Source of the DNA: an uncultured Prevotellaceae bacterium
GTDB taxonomy: Bacteria; Bacteroidota; Bacteroidia; Bacteroidales; Bacteroidaceae
Direction: 5' to 3'
Assembly (NCBI GenBank): GCA_946405805.1
Contig: CAMJIL010000017.1
Location: 1 to 43,725, forward strand
Length of the DNA: 43,725 nt
The translations under genes and the position numbers were made by a program. The notes beneath the pieces are model-generated. The model was not told the origin of the DNA, made no database searches, and worked only from the letters and a program-made list of their open reading frames with translations. Shown piece by piece: positions 15,841 through 23,961 of the stretch (the first letter of the stretch is position 1; each line of letters begins with the position of its first letter).

Positions 15841-15882
15841 ACAATTCCGGAAGGATGTTATCATCTTTCCGGAATTGTTTTT
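15841..15882. terminator. Bidirectional rho-independent terminator
   Basis: ACAATTCCGGAA with an extended GATG/CATC arm forms a stem of about 16 bp with a TTAT loop, followed by TTTTT on the plus strand and TTTT on the minus strand. It ends the AbiE pair and would also end the minus-strand gene whose remnant lies at 15894-15980. Confidence 0.85.
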
Positions 15883-15893
15883 CTAAGCGTATT

Positions 15894-15980
15894 TTACTTC
15901 ACCTGTGCGCCGGCAGCATCGAACTGGTTGCCGTTAGCATTCCCGATGACGAGCCTGCCGTTATTAACGTTAGGTATGGC
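15894..15980 (-). pseudogene. C-terminal remnant of a lost minus-strand gene
   Basis: On the minus strand an open stretch of about 27 codons ends ...NNGRLVIGNANGNQFDAAGAQVK and TAA, directly before the terminator. It has no start, and an in-frame TGA lies just upstream. The composition looks like real protein and unlike the frames opposite, so I read it as the tail of a deleted gene. Family not recognised. Confidence 0.45.
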
Positions 15981-16022
15981 ATATCACATAGGTTTGGTAT
16001 ATAAAATACTCTGTGCGTGGGA

Positions 16023-16053
16023 TTGTGGGCGGAGGAAAAAGTGCCTACCTTTG
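16023..16053 (+). promoter_or_regulatory. Promoter of the sulfate/siroheme operon
   Basis: TTG at 16023-16025, a 20-nt spacer, and TACCTTTG at 16046-16053 fit the Bacteroidetes -33/-7 promoter. The ATG of the sulfite reductase is 26 nt after the -7 box. Confidence 0.75.
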
Positions 16054-16079
16054 CATCCGAAAACTTTAACACGAAAGAT

Positions 16080-18410
16080 ATGTATATCATACCAGAGAGT
16101 CTGACAGCAGACATTCAGTACAATCAGCGGCTCATAGAGCAATATAAAAAAGGAGAAATCAGTGGTGCACAGTTGAAATCGAACCGTGTGCCGATGGGTA
16201 TTTATGAGCAGCGTCAGGACGAGCACTATATGTTGCGCATTCGTTGCACAGGCGGTCTCATCACTCCGCGCCAGCTGCGCCGTGTGGCTGAGGTGGGACG
16301 GCTGGTGAACTGCTCGCACATACATATCACGACGCGTCAGGAGGTGCAGATACACGACGTGAGCATCGACCAGGCTACCGAGGCGCTACTTGCACTGAAG
16401 GAAGCAGGCCTTGCCACACAGGGCGGCGGAGGAAATACCGTGCGCAACATACTGGTAAACGAACTGGGCGGCATCAGCAGCAGAGAGACATTCGACCCCT
16501 ATCCATATGCCATAGGACTGACAACACGTCTGATTGCCGAGAAGGATTCGTGGTCAATGCCCCGAAAGCTGAAAATAGCCTTCGACATGAATGAGGAGGA
16601 TGCTAACTTCTCACTGGTGGCAGACCTGGGACTGATTCCGCTGATAAGGGGCGGACAGCGTGGCTTCAAGGTGCTGTTAGGCGGTAGCGTGGCAAGTAAT
16701 CCGCACAAGGGGTGGCAGGTGTTCGACTTCCTGCCCGAGAAAGACCTGTTCCGTGCGGCAAAGGCTGCAAAGAACTTCTTTAACCTGAACGGCAACAGAA
16801 AGAACCGTCATAAGGCTCGCATACGTTATATATTTTACAAGAACGGTGAGGAAGAGACGCGGAGACTCTATAAGGAGGAGTATGACAAACTGGTTGACGA
16901 TGAGACGCTGGACTTTACGCCGGCCCTGTTACAGCTGAAATATAATAAGCCGTCATTTGCTCCTGTAGTGGACGAGAGTGAGGCATTTGCTACATGGAAG
17001 CAGCGCTATGCACAAAAGCAGAGCGTAGGCGAAGGCTTCTACGCCGTTATACCGTTCCTGCATGGTAATACGTCCCCCGATGTCTTTGAAAAGATAGCAG
17101 ACTTCCTGAAGGAATTTGGCAATGACGTCATCCGCTTCACGCCACGTCAGAATATGCAGCTGCGAAATATTCCAGAGGCGTATCTGCCAAATGTCTATCA
17201 GTTCTTCAAGTCATTGGGCCTGTCACTCGATGTGCCTGTCATACTCAATAACCTCACATCATGTACCGGCGCCGACACCTGCCGCTTGGGCATCTGTCTG
17301 CCAAAGGGATTGGTAAAGGGTATTCGCAGACAGTTGGAGAAAAGCACACTGGACCTCGACAAAGTGCCTGACCTGAAGATAAATATCAACGGCTGCTCTA
17401 ACTCATGTGCCCAGAATGCGTGGAGCGACTTGGGCTTCAGCGGACGTATCGGCAGGGTAGGCGACCATCCTTATCCGGCATATACCGTATGGGCTCGCGT
17501 AAACGGCAAGACAGAACTGGCAGAGGCCCTTGGCTATCTGGCAGCAAGGGACATACCGCAGTTCGTAGTTGATTATCTGGGCCATTACCTCACGGTGAAA
17601 GACCAGTATGACAGTTACGATGCCTTCGTACGCAAGGAGGGCGCCAACGTTATCAAGGAACTGATTGCCCGCTATAAGGATGTGCCTTCGTTTGAGGATG
17701 ACAAGAACCATTACTTCGACTGGGGTGCCGAAGAAGTATTCTCGTTGACCAGTCACGGCAAGGCCGAATGTTCTGCGGGTCTGTTCGACATCATAGAACT
17801 GGATCAGGCCACCATCAAGGAAAAGCAGGCAGCATTGGCACAGCCGGGTGTCGACGAGGAACAACTGCTGCGTGACATAGTATTCTCTGCTTCCCGTATG
17901 TTGCTCGTCACCCGTGGTGCCGACCCTCGTACGGACGACGAAGTATATACCAACTTTGAAGAGCTGTTTATCAATGCCGGCATTGTGAATGCTGGTTTCA
18001 AGACTATTGTCGAGAAGGCCCGTCATTCTGAATCGTTGTCAAACGACCGAGAGCAGATAGACGCGTTGGCAGCAAGGGTGAATGAGCTGTATGCCTCAAT
18101 GGATGACTCGCTGCAGTTTAAGGTGCCCCCCTCTAAATCTCCCCAAAGTGGAGACTCCCTACCTCCGGAGAGTAAGGGGGGAGATTCCTCTTCTCTCAAA
18201 AAAGACCTTAGAGGTGTGGCGTGTCCGATGAATTTCGTGAAGACGAAGATAGAACTCTCCACTATGCAGAGCGGACAGCTGTTGGAGATACTGCTTGATG
18301 ATGGGCAGCCAATACAGAACGTGCCAGGCAGCGTGCGTCAGGAAGGGCATGAGGTTCTTTCTACTGAAAAGGTGGACGATTACTGGAAAGTGGTGATAAG
18401 GAAGAAGTGA
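16080..18410 (+). CDS. Sulfite reductase (siroheme, [4Fe-4S]) fused to TusA-like domain
   Basis: Start chosen at MYIIPESLTADIQ, after the promoter; 776 aa. Residues 1-560 are a CysI/NirA-type hemoprotein with two half-domains. The cluster and siroheme ligands are C395 and C401 (CTGADTC, C-x5-C) and C439 and C443 (CSNSC, C-x3-C). A helical linking domain (about 560-680) follows. After a repeat-derived linker comes a TusA/SirA-like domain (about 708-776) with its reactive Cys 715 in GVACPMNFVKTK. It reduces sulfite to sulfide with six electrons; no flavoprotein partner is nearby, so ferredoxin or another donor is likely. The TusA part may receive or pass on sulfur. First gene of the operon; its stop codon lies in a heptamer array. 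Confidence 0.92.
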   Translation: MYIIPESLTADIQYNQRLIEQYKKGEISGAQLKSNRVPMGIYEQRQDEHYMLRIRCTGGLITPRQLRRVAEVGRLVNCSHIHITTRQEVQIHDVSIDQATEALLALKEAGLATQGGGGNTVRNILVNELGGISSRETFDPYPYAIGLTTRLIAEKDSWSMPRKLKIAFDMNEEDANFSLVADLGLIPLIRGGQRGFKVLLGGSVASNPHKGWQVFDFLPEKDLFRAAKAAKNFFNLNGNRKNRHKARIRYIFYKNGEEETRRLYKEEYDKLVDDETLDFTPALLQLKYNKPSFAPVVDESEAFATWKQRYAQKQSVGEGFYAVIPFLHGNTSPDVFEKIADFLKEFGNDVIRFTPRQNMQLRNIPEAYLPNVYQFFKSLGLSLDVPVILNNLTSCTGADTCRLGICLPKGLVKGIRRQLEKSTLDLDKVPDLKININGCSNSCAQNAWSDLGFSGRIGRVGDHPYPAYTVWARVNGKTELAEALGYLAARDIPQFVVDYLGHYLTVKDQYDSYDAFVRKEGANVIKELIARYKDVPSFEDDKNHYFDWGAEEVFSLTSHGKAECSAGLFDIIELDQATIKEKQAALAQPGVDEEQLLRDIVFSASRMLLVTRGADPRTDDEVYTNFEELFINAGIVNAGFKTIVEKARHSESLSNDREQIDALAARVNELYASMDDSLQFKVPPSKSPQSGDSLPPESKGGDSSSLKKDLRGVACPMNFVKTKIELSTMQSGQLLEILLDDGQPIQNVPGSVRQEGHEVLSTEKVDDYWKVVIRKK
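18136..18186. repeat. Inverted repeat element inside the sulfite reductase gene
   Basis: AATCTCCCC (18136-18144) and GGGGAGATT (18178-18186) form a 9-bp inverted repeat around 33 nt. The element is in frame and encodes the linker with PPSKSPQSGDSLPPESKGG, between the helical and TusA domains. It resembles short C/G-run repeats common between genes in Bacteroidales. Confidence 0.7.
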
Positions 18411-18427
18411 GAGGTAAGAGGTAAGAG
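18407..18427. repeat. Heptamer array GTGAGAG/GTAAGAG at a stop codon
   Basis: Three exact 7-bp units. The first contains the TGA that ends the sulfite reductase, and the array fills most of the gap to the next gene. Confidence 0.75.
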
Positions 18428-18438
18428 TTTATTGAAAA

Positions 18439-18894
18439 GTGGATTTTCTTCCTATTAACATACGCATTAGTGATGCTCGCATACTGATAGTCGGCGGCGG
18501 CAAGGTGGCTACTCATAAGGCGACAATACTGAGTCGCTTTACCGAGCGTGCCACAGTCATTGCCCCCGAGGTGAGCGATGGCATCAAGGCGCTGCCATTC
18601 AGCTGGGAAGAACGTGACTTTGCAGAAAGCGACTTGGACGGTGTGACCCTACTCTTTGTTTGCACCGACAACCACGAGTTGAACCACCACATCCATTTTT
18701 TGGCCCGGCAACGCGGCATCCTGACAAGCGTCTGTGATTCGCCTGCCGAATGTGACTTTACCTCGCCAGCCATTTATCGCAATGGCGATTTGACAATCAG
18801 CGTCGCCTCAGACAGTAAGGATGTCAAGCGAAGCATCAGGGTGAGAGACAGAATAAAAGAAAGTATAGAGCATGATAGCATACAAATCAGTTAA
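18439..18894 (+). CDS. Precorrin-2 dehydrogenase (siroheme synthase N-domain type)
   Basis: The 151-aa protein starts with GTG (MDFLPINIRI after initiation). It has the NAD-binding loop IVGGGKVATHKA at about residues 17-28 and the dehydrogenase segment CDSPAECDFTSPAIYRNGDLTISVASDSKD. It oxidises precorrin-2 to sirohydrochlorin, and may also insert iron as in Met8/CysG, although it is short, so the ferrochelatase part is uncertain. The methyltransferase domain is separate, in the hemC-cobA-hemD fusion. It overlaps hemA by 23 bp. Confidence 0.85.
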   Translation: MDFLPINIRISDARILIVGGGKVATHKATILSRFTERATVIAPEVSDGIKALPFSWEERDFAESDLDGVTLLFVCTDNHELNHHIHFLARQRGILTSVCDSPAECDFTSPAIYRNGDLTISVASDSKDVKRSIRVRDRIKESIEHDSIQIS

Positions 18895-19807
18895 CCAACA
18901 AAATACATCGTTAGAAGAGCGCGAAGCATACTTTCGCGGGTTGTGCCGTCCAGAAGGGTCGGTACTGCTGCAGACATGCAATCGTGTGGAGCTATACTAT
19001 GGCGACGGCGATGTTCCTAACGATGTGGCCCGACATCTGTTTCGCGTAACGTCGGGACTCGAATCGGCCCTGATAGGCGAAAAGGCGGTTCAGGGACAGG
19101 TGAAGGAATGCTATCAGCAGGCTATGAGCCTGTATCGACTCAGTGCTGAGATGAATAAACTCTTTGCCTGCGCTTTGCAAGTAGGAAAACGTGTCCGTAC
19201 TGAGACAGAGATATCACGCGGCGCTGTGAGCCATTCGCTGGCTGCTATAGAGATAATGCAGCAGGAGCATATCGATCTGAGTAAGAGCCGCATTACCATC
19301 ATCGGTGTCAACAAACTGACGTCCGACATCCTGAAATTCCTGAAGAACAAAGGGGCGCGGCTTGTATTTCTTGCCAACCGCAGTCAGATAAAGGCACACG
19401 CGCTGGCAGATCCATTGGGTATAGAGGTGTATCAGTTGCACGACAAACAGCGTTTCCTCGCAGACACAGATATCCTCATCAGTGCCACCTCCGCACCACA
19501 TGCTTTGATACAAGCAGACGATTTGCCTGTAAACAAGTCACTGCTTGCCATCGATTTGGCCTTTCCCCGTGACATCGCTCAGGGTGTCGGCAGACTACCC
19601 AATGTCACCCTTTATAACATACGTGATGTGGAGCAGCGTGTTCGCAAAAACATTTCTGTACGCCAGAGTGAGATAGCGCATGCCGAGGCTATCATAGAAG
19701 AAGAAATCACAGAACTGCAGGATATCCTTCGCAGAAGAAAACTTCGTACGAAGGAAGAAGGAAGATGGAAGAAGGATGAAGGACAAAAAATGAAAGACGT
19801 AATATGA
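18872..19807 (+). CDS. hemA: Glutamyl-tRNA reductase, short form
   Basis: It reduces glutamyl-tRNA to glutamate-1-semialdehyde. The active-site Cys 36 is in LQTCNRVELY; LIGEKAVQGQVKECY and the NADPH region IGVNKLTSDILKFLKNKG follow. At 311 aa it is about 100 shorter than usual, and only the start of the C-terminal dimerisation helix remains. The last 17 or so residues (TKEEGRWKKDEGQKMKD) are encoded by a 49-nt heptamer array, so the array seems to have replaced the tail. The active site is intact. It overlaps genes on both sides. Confidence 0.9.
   Translation: MIAYKSVNQQNTSLEEREAYFRGLCRPEGSVLLQTCNRVELYYGDGDVPNDVARHLFRVTSGLESALIGEKAVQGQVKECYQQAMSLYRLSAEMNKLFACALQVGKRVRTETEISRGAVSHSLAAIEIMQQEHIDLSKSRITIIGVNKLTSDILKFLKNKGARLVFLANRSQIKAHALADPLGIEVYQLHDKQRFLADTDILISATSAPHALIQADDLPVNKSLLAIDLAFPRDIAQGVGRLPNVTLYNIRDVEQRVRKNISVRQSEIAHAEAIIEEEITELQDILRRRKLRTKEEGRWKKDEGQKMKDVI
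19750..19798. repeat. Heptamer array forming the HemA C-terminus
   Basis: Seven exact 7-bp units (GAAGGAA twice, GATGGAA, GAAGGAT, GAAGGAC, AAAAAAT, GAAAGAC) fill 49 nt and are followed after 5 nt by the next ATG. They encode HemA residues about 293-309. Confidence 0.8.
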
Positions 19808-21765
19808 GCATACGGATTATAGCACGACAGAGCCCCCTCTCGCAATTACAAGTCAGAGAGGCAATGGAGAAGTTTCCGGAGATAGACTATCGTCTGGAGA
19901 CACTGTCGTCGTATGGTGACCGGCACCAGCACATTTCGCTGCTTGACGGCGAGGCACCTGCCGATATGTTCACGCGGGAACTTGACGAAGCCCTAATCAG
20001 CAAGCGTGCCGACATTGCCATACACTCCGCCAAAGACCTGCCTTATCCGTTGGATGAAAGGTTGGAGGTGATAGCGTTGTTCCCTCCGTTCGACCAGAGC
20101 GATTCACTCGTAAGCCGCGACCACCTGACATTAGAACAGTTGCCGGCAGGCAGTACCGTTGGTACCAGTTCTGCAATGCGCCGCAAGGAATTGCTGGCCC
20201 TGCGTCCCGATTTGAAGGTCGTAGGCATCCGAGGCTGCATAGAAGAACGCGTCAGTCAGGTACGCGATGGTAAGATTGACGCTGCCATCGTTGCCACCTG
20301 TGCCCTGAAGAGATTAGGAATGGAGAATGACATCAGCGTGGTGCTGCCCTTCGAGACACATCCGCTGCAAGGGTATCTGGCTATCACTGCTTTGCGGGGT
20401 AGGGAAGAACTGAAGACAGTCTTCAAGCGCGAGGATGTTTTGCATCGTCAGGGAAAGGTGACACTTGTGGGCTTCGGTCCCGGAGACCCTGAACTGTTGA
20501 CTGTCAAGGCTGTCAAGGCACTGCAAGATGCCGACATCATCTTCTACGACGACCTGATAGGAAAAGACTTTCTCGATACGTTGAGTGCAGAGAAATACTA
20601 TGTCGGAAAGCGTAGCGGTTGCCACCATGCAGAACAAGACGACATAAATCGCTTGCTGCTCAAGGCTGCCAGGGAAGGCAAGGAAGTCGTTCGCCTGAAA
20701 GGAGGCGACCCTATGGTGTTCGGACATGCAGGAGAAGAGATAGAATACCTGCAGAGTAACCTTGTAGAGGTATCCATTATTCCCGGCATTACGACAGCAT
20801 CGGCATTAGCTGCTACCACAGGAGTCAGCCTGACACAAAGAGGCATCAGTTCCAGTGTGGCATTCGTGAATGGACATTCCGCACAGCCCATTGTCCCCAA
20901 TACCGAGACGATTGTCTATTACATGGGTGGCGCACGGCTGGCACAGATAGGTGAGGCACTACAGGCAGAAGGGTGGGCAGACACTACACCGGTATTGCTG
21001 GTACATAATGTATCACTTCCCGACGAAGAAACCTTTGAGACAACAGTCGAAGGTCTGAGGTCTGAGGTCAAAGGTCAAAGGTTAAAGGTCAAACTTCCTG
21101 TCATCGCATTGGTTGGCGACGTAGCGCGACTCCGCCATCAGGGTGCCTCAAATATCCGCAGGACACTCTATACAGGTTTGGTGTGTCCCAATCCCGACTA
21201 CATCCATACGCCATTGATAGATATAAAGCCCATCGACTATGCAGTGCCACCTCGCGAGAGTTATGACTACCTGCTATTCACCAGCCGCTATGCCGTGAAA
21301 CATTGGAAGGGCGGCTTCGCGGGACGAATTGTTTCGATAGGCCCATCTACGACACAAGCCCTGAAGACCGCAGGAGCAGAGAATGTGGAGCAGACGGAGA
21401 TAGACGACAGCTACGGAGTCATTGACTATTTCAGCCGCCAGCCTCGCGGACGGGTACTCATACCACGCTCTGATCTTGCTCTCGATATTATTCCGGAGGG
21501 TATCAAAGCATTAGGTTTTGATGTCAAGATACTCACGGTATATCATAATGTGTACCCCCGTTATGTCCGACACATCAATCTGTCAAACATCCAGCGCGTG
21601 GTGTTTACATCACCATCTACCATCGACAATTTCATTACAACATACGGTGACCTGCCATCACATATCGAATACGTGACACGCGGCAGGATTACCGCCCAAC
21701 ATTTAAAAAGCCGACAAAATGAAAAGATTCAGAACATTCAGGACAGACCAGACCACACGGGATAA
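19804..21765 (+). CDS. HemC-CobA-HemD fusion for uroporphyrinogen III and precorrin-2
   Basis: The 653-aa protein has three parts: hydroxymethylbilane synthase (residues about 1-215; K77-D78 in HSAKDLP, GTSSAMRR), uroporphyrinogen-III methyltransferase (about 217-450; VGFGPGDPELLT, VRLKGGDPMVFGHAGEE), and uroporphyrinogen-III synthase (about 455-640; FTSRYAVKHW, VVFTSPSTIDNF). It would make precorrin-2 from porphobilinogen in one protein. The HemC part stops before its third domain and lacks the usual cofactor-binding Cys, so how it builds its primer is unclear. A 42-nt heptamer array (residues about 416-429) sits in a loop of the methyltransferase. It overlaps hemB by 47 bp. Confidence 0.9.
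   Translation: MSIRIIARQSPLSQLQVREAMEKFPEIDYRLETLSSYGDRHQHISLLDGEAPADMFTRELDEALISKRADIAIHSAKDLPYPLDERLEVIALFPPFDQSDSLVSRDHLTLEQLPAGSTVGTSSAMRRKELLALRPDLKVVGIRGCIEERVSQVRDGKIDAAIVATCALKRLGMENDISVVLPFETHPLQGYLAITALRGREELKTVFKREDVLHRQGKVTLVGFGPGDPELLTVKAVKALQDADIIFYDDLIGKDFLDTLSAEKYYVGKRSGCHHAEQDDINRLLLKAAREGKEVVRLKGGDPMVFGHAGEEIEYLQSNLVEVSIIPGITTASALAATTGVSLTQRGISSSVAFVNGHSAQPIVPNTETIVYYMGGARLAQIGEALQAEGWADTTPVLLVHNVSLPDEETFETTVEGLRSEVKGQRLKVKLPVIALVGDVARLRHQGASNIRRTLYTGLVCPNPDYIHTPLIDIKPIDYAVPPRESYDYLLFTSRYAVKHWKGGFAGRIVSIGPSTTQALKTAGAENVEQTEIDDSYGVIDYFSRQPRGRVLIPRSDLALDIIPEGIKALGFDVKILTVYHNVYPRYVRHINLSNIQRVVFTSPSTIDNFITTYGDLPSHIEYVTRGRITAQHLKSRQNEKIQNIQDRPDHTG
21051..21092. repeat. In-frame heptamer array in the methyltransferase domain
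   Basis: Six exact 7-bp units (AGGTCTG twice, AGGTCAA twice, AGGTTAA, AGGTCAA) give 42 nt, exactly 14 codons, encoding GLRSEVKGQRLKVK just before the strand PVIALVGDVARL. Confidence 0.85.
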
Positions 21766-22690
21766 GTATGCCGATGTGGCCCTCAGCGTCCAAGACTTCA
21801 TCTACCCGTATTTCGTGGTGGAAGGAGAGGGTATTGTGGAACCTGTTCCCACAATGCCGGGTATTAACCGCTATAGCATTGATACCCTCGTAGAAGATAC
21901 ACTTGAGGTAAAAAGATTAGGCATTGACAAGGTGCTGCTCTTTGGCGTTGTCAGTGACGACGTGAAGGACGAGCGCGGTACTGCCGCCTATGCCGACGAC
22001 AGCCTGATAGTACGTGCCGTGAGGGCAATAAAACAAGCCTCGCCGCAGACTGTCGTTTTCACTGATGTATGCCTTTGCGGATATACCAGTCACGGTCATT
22101 GCGGACTGCTGCATCATCACGATGTGGATAACGATACCACCCTGCCCCTGCTGGCGGAGATGGCATATCAGCATGCAAAGGCCGGTGCCGACTTCGTAGC
22201 CCCTTCTGCCATGATGGATGGTCAGGTGGAAGCCATCAAGCATCGGCTGCATGAGGCAGGACTTGACGGCAAGACAAAGGTGCTGGCATACTCTGCCAAA
22301 TACGCCTCCGCATTCTATGGCCCGTTCCGCGATGCCGCCGACTCTGCTCCGTCATTCGGCGACAGGAAGACCTATCAGATGGACTATCGCACACATGATC
22401 AGGGCCTTGAGGAAATCGGTGCGGATATAGAAGAAGGTGCCGACTGGACGATGGTGAAGCCGGCAATACCTTATCTCGACATCATGGCCCGTGCGGCAGA
22501 GAAGTTTCCGCAAGTGCCGATGGTGGCATATCAGGTCAGTGGCGAGTATGCCATGCTAAAAGCCGCTGCCCTGCAAGGATTTCTTGACGAACAGCGTGTG
22601 GTATTCGAAAGCCTCATTGCCATCAAACGTGCCGGTGCACAGTATATCATAACGTATTACGCAAAAGAATATCAGCAGCGATGGGCATAA
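21719..22690 (+). CDS. hemB: Delta-aminolevulinic acid dehydratase (porphobilinogen synthase)
   Basis: It condenses two 5-aminolevulinate molecules to porphobilinogen. Zinc ligands C118, C120 and C128 lie in DVCLCGYTSHGHC, marking the zinc-dependent type, and the Schiff-base lysines are K194 (YSAKYASAFYGPF) and K247 (MVKPAIPYLD). The length of 323 aa is normal. It overlaps the gene before by 47 bp and hemL by 10 bp. Confidence 0.95.
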   Translation: MKRFRTFRTDQTTRDKYADVALSVQDFIYPYFVVEGEGIVEPVPTMPGINRYSIDTLVEDTLEVKRLGIDKVLLFGVVSDDVKDERGTAAYADDSLIVRAVRAIKQASPQTVVFTDVCLCGYTSHGHCGLLHHHDVDNDTTLPLLAEMAYQHAKAGADFVAPSAMMDGQVEAIKHRLHEAGLDGKTKVLAYSAKYASAFYGPFRDAADSAPSFGDRKTYQMDYRTHDQGLEEIGADIEEGADWTMVKPAIPYLDIMARAAEKFPQVPMVAYQVSGEYAMLKAAALQGFLDEQRVVFESLIAIKRAGAQYIITYYAKEYQQRWA

Positions 22691-23961
22691 ACAACAGACC
22701 TTTATCACAACAGGCCTTTGAGCGGGCACGGGGCGTTATCCCCGGCGGTGTCAACAGTCCGGTACGTGCCCTGCGCAGCGTCGGTACTACACCCCTCTTC
22801 ATCAAGCAGGCCAACCGTGCATACATAGAAGACATCGACGGCAATACGTTGATAGACTTCTGCATGTCGTGGGGCGTTTTTATTCTGGGCCACAACAATC
22901 CTGCCGTCAGTCGCCGTGCCATCGAAGCTATAGGACGCGGCAGCAGCTACGGCATACCCAGCGAAGCCGAGACGGTATTGGCAGAACGTGTCCGCGAAGC
23001 CTTTCCGTCGATGGAACGGCTACGCTTTGTCAACAGCGGCACAGAGGCCACTATGTCTGCCATCCGTGTGGCACGAGGATATACGGGGCGTGACACCCTT
23101 GTGAAGTTTGAAGGAAACTACCACGGTCATGCCGACCACCTGTTAGTGAGTGCCGGTTCTGCGGTAGCCAATATCAGCACCGCCTCCAGTGCCGGTGTGC
23201 CAGATGATTTCACGAAACATACCGTATGCCTGCCCTACAATAATGTGGAGGCGTTGGAACAATACTTCCGCAATCATGGCGACACAACAGCCGCCGTCAT
23301 CCTGGAACCCGTTGCCTGCAACATGGGTGTTGTAGTGCCGACGATAGATTTCCTGAAAGCAACACGCCGCCTGACGGCACAATACGGCGCCATACTCATC
23401 TTCGACGAGGTAATAACAGGATTCCGTCTGGCCTTCGGAGGCGCACAGCAACGCTTCGGCATCAAGCCCGATATGACTACGGTGGGCAAGATTGTCGGTG
23501 GCGGCTTCCCCGCAGCAGCCTTCGGCGGACGGGCCGATATCATGGCGATGTTAGCCCCCGACGGACCGGTATATCAGGCCGGCACGTTGAGTGGAAATCC
23601 TGTGGCGATGGCTGCCGGTATAGAGACGCTGCATCAACTCACCTTTCCCCGTTTCTACGAAAAACTGGAAGAGCGCAGCAACCGTTTTATTACAGAACTG
23701 CAAGACATCATCCGCGGCAAGGATATCCAGCTGAACCATTGCGGCTCAATGTTCACCCTGTTCTTCAACGAACACCCCGTCCGCAATTTCGCCGACGCCC
23801 GCCGCAGCAGCCAAGAACGCTTCGCACGCTATTTTCAGAAAATGCTGGAGCGCGGCATATACGTATCACCATCGCAGTTCGAAGGCAATTTCATCTCAGA
23901 GTGTCACAACGACGATATATTGAAATATGTACTGAAATCAATAAAAGAAAGCATAGTATGA
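22681..23961 (+). CDS. hemL: Glutamate-1-semialdehyde 2,1-aminomutase
   Basis: This PLP enzyme converts glutamate-1-semialdehyde to 5-aminolevulinate. GGVNSPVRA, NSGTEATMSAIRVARG, FEGNYHGHAD, FDEVITGFR and the PLP lysine K270 in TVGKIVGGGFPAAAFGG are all present; 426 aa is normal. Its ATGA junction with cysD couples siroheme synthesis to sulfate activation. Confidence 0.95.
   Translation: MGINNRPLSQQAFERARGVIPGGVNSPVRALRSVGTTPLFIKQANRAYIEDIDGNTLIDFCMSWGVFILGHNNPAVSRRAIEAIGRGSSYGIPSEAETVLAERVREAFPSMERLRFVNSGTEATMSAIRVARGYTGRDTLVKFEGNYHGHADHLLVSAGSAVANISTASSAGVPDDFTKHTVCLPYNNVEALEQYFRNHGDTTAAVILEPVACNMGVVVPTIDFLKATRRLTAQYGAILIFDEVITGFRLAFGGAQQRFGIKPDMTTVGKIVGGGFPAAAFGGRADIMAMLAPDGPVYQAGTLSGNPVAMAAGIETLHQLTFPRFYEKLEERSNRFITELQDIIRGKDIQLNHCGSMFTLFFNEHPVRNFADARRSSQERFARYFQKMLERGIYVSPSQFEGNFISECHNDDILKYVLKSIKESIV

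Noticed and set aside
17403..18026. 207-aa frame on the minus strand
   Set aside because: Opposite the sulfite reductase coding region; no motif.
23739..23957. 73-residue N-terminal extension of CysD
   Set aside because: It runs through hemL in another frame, has Arg-rich shadow composition, and the ATGA junction gives a normal CysD.
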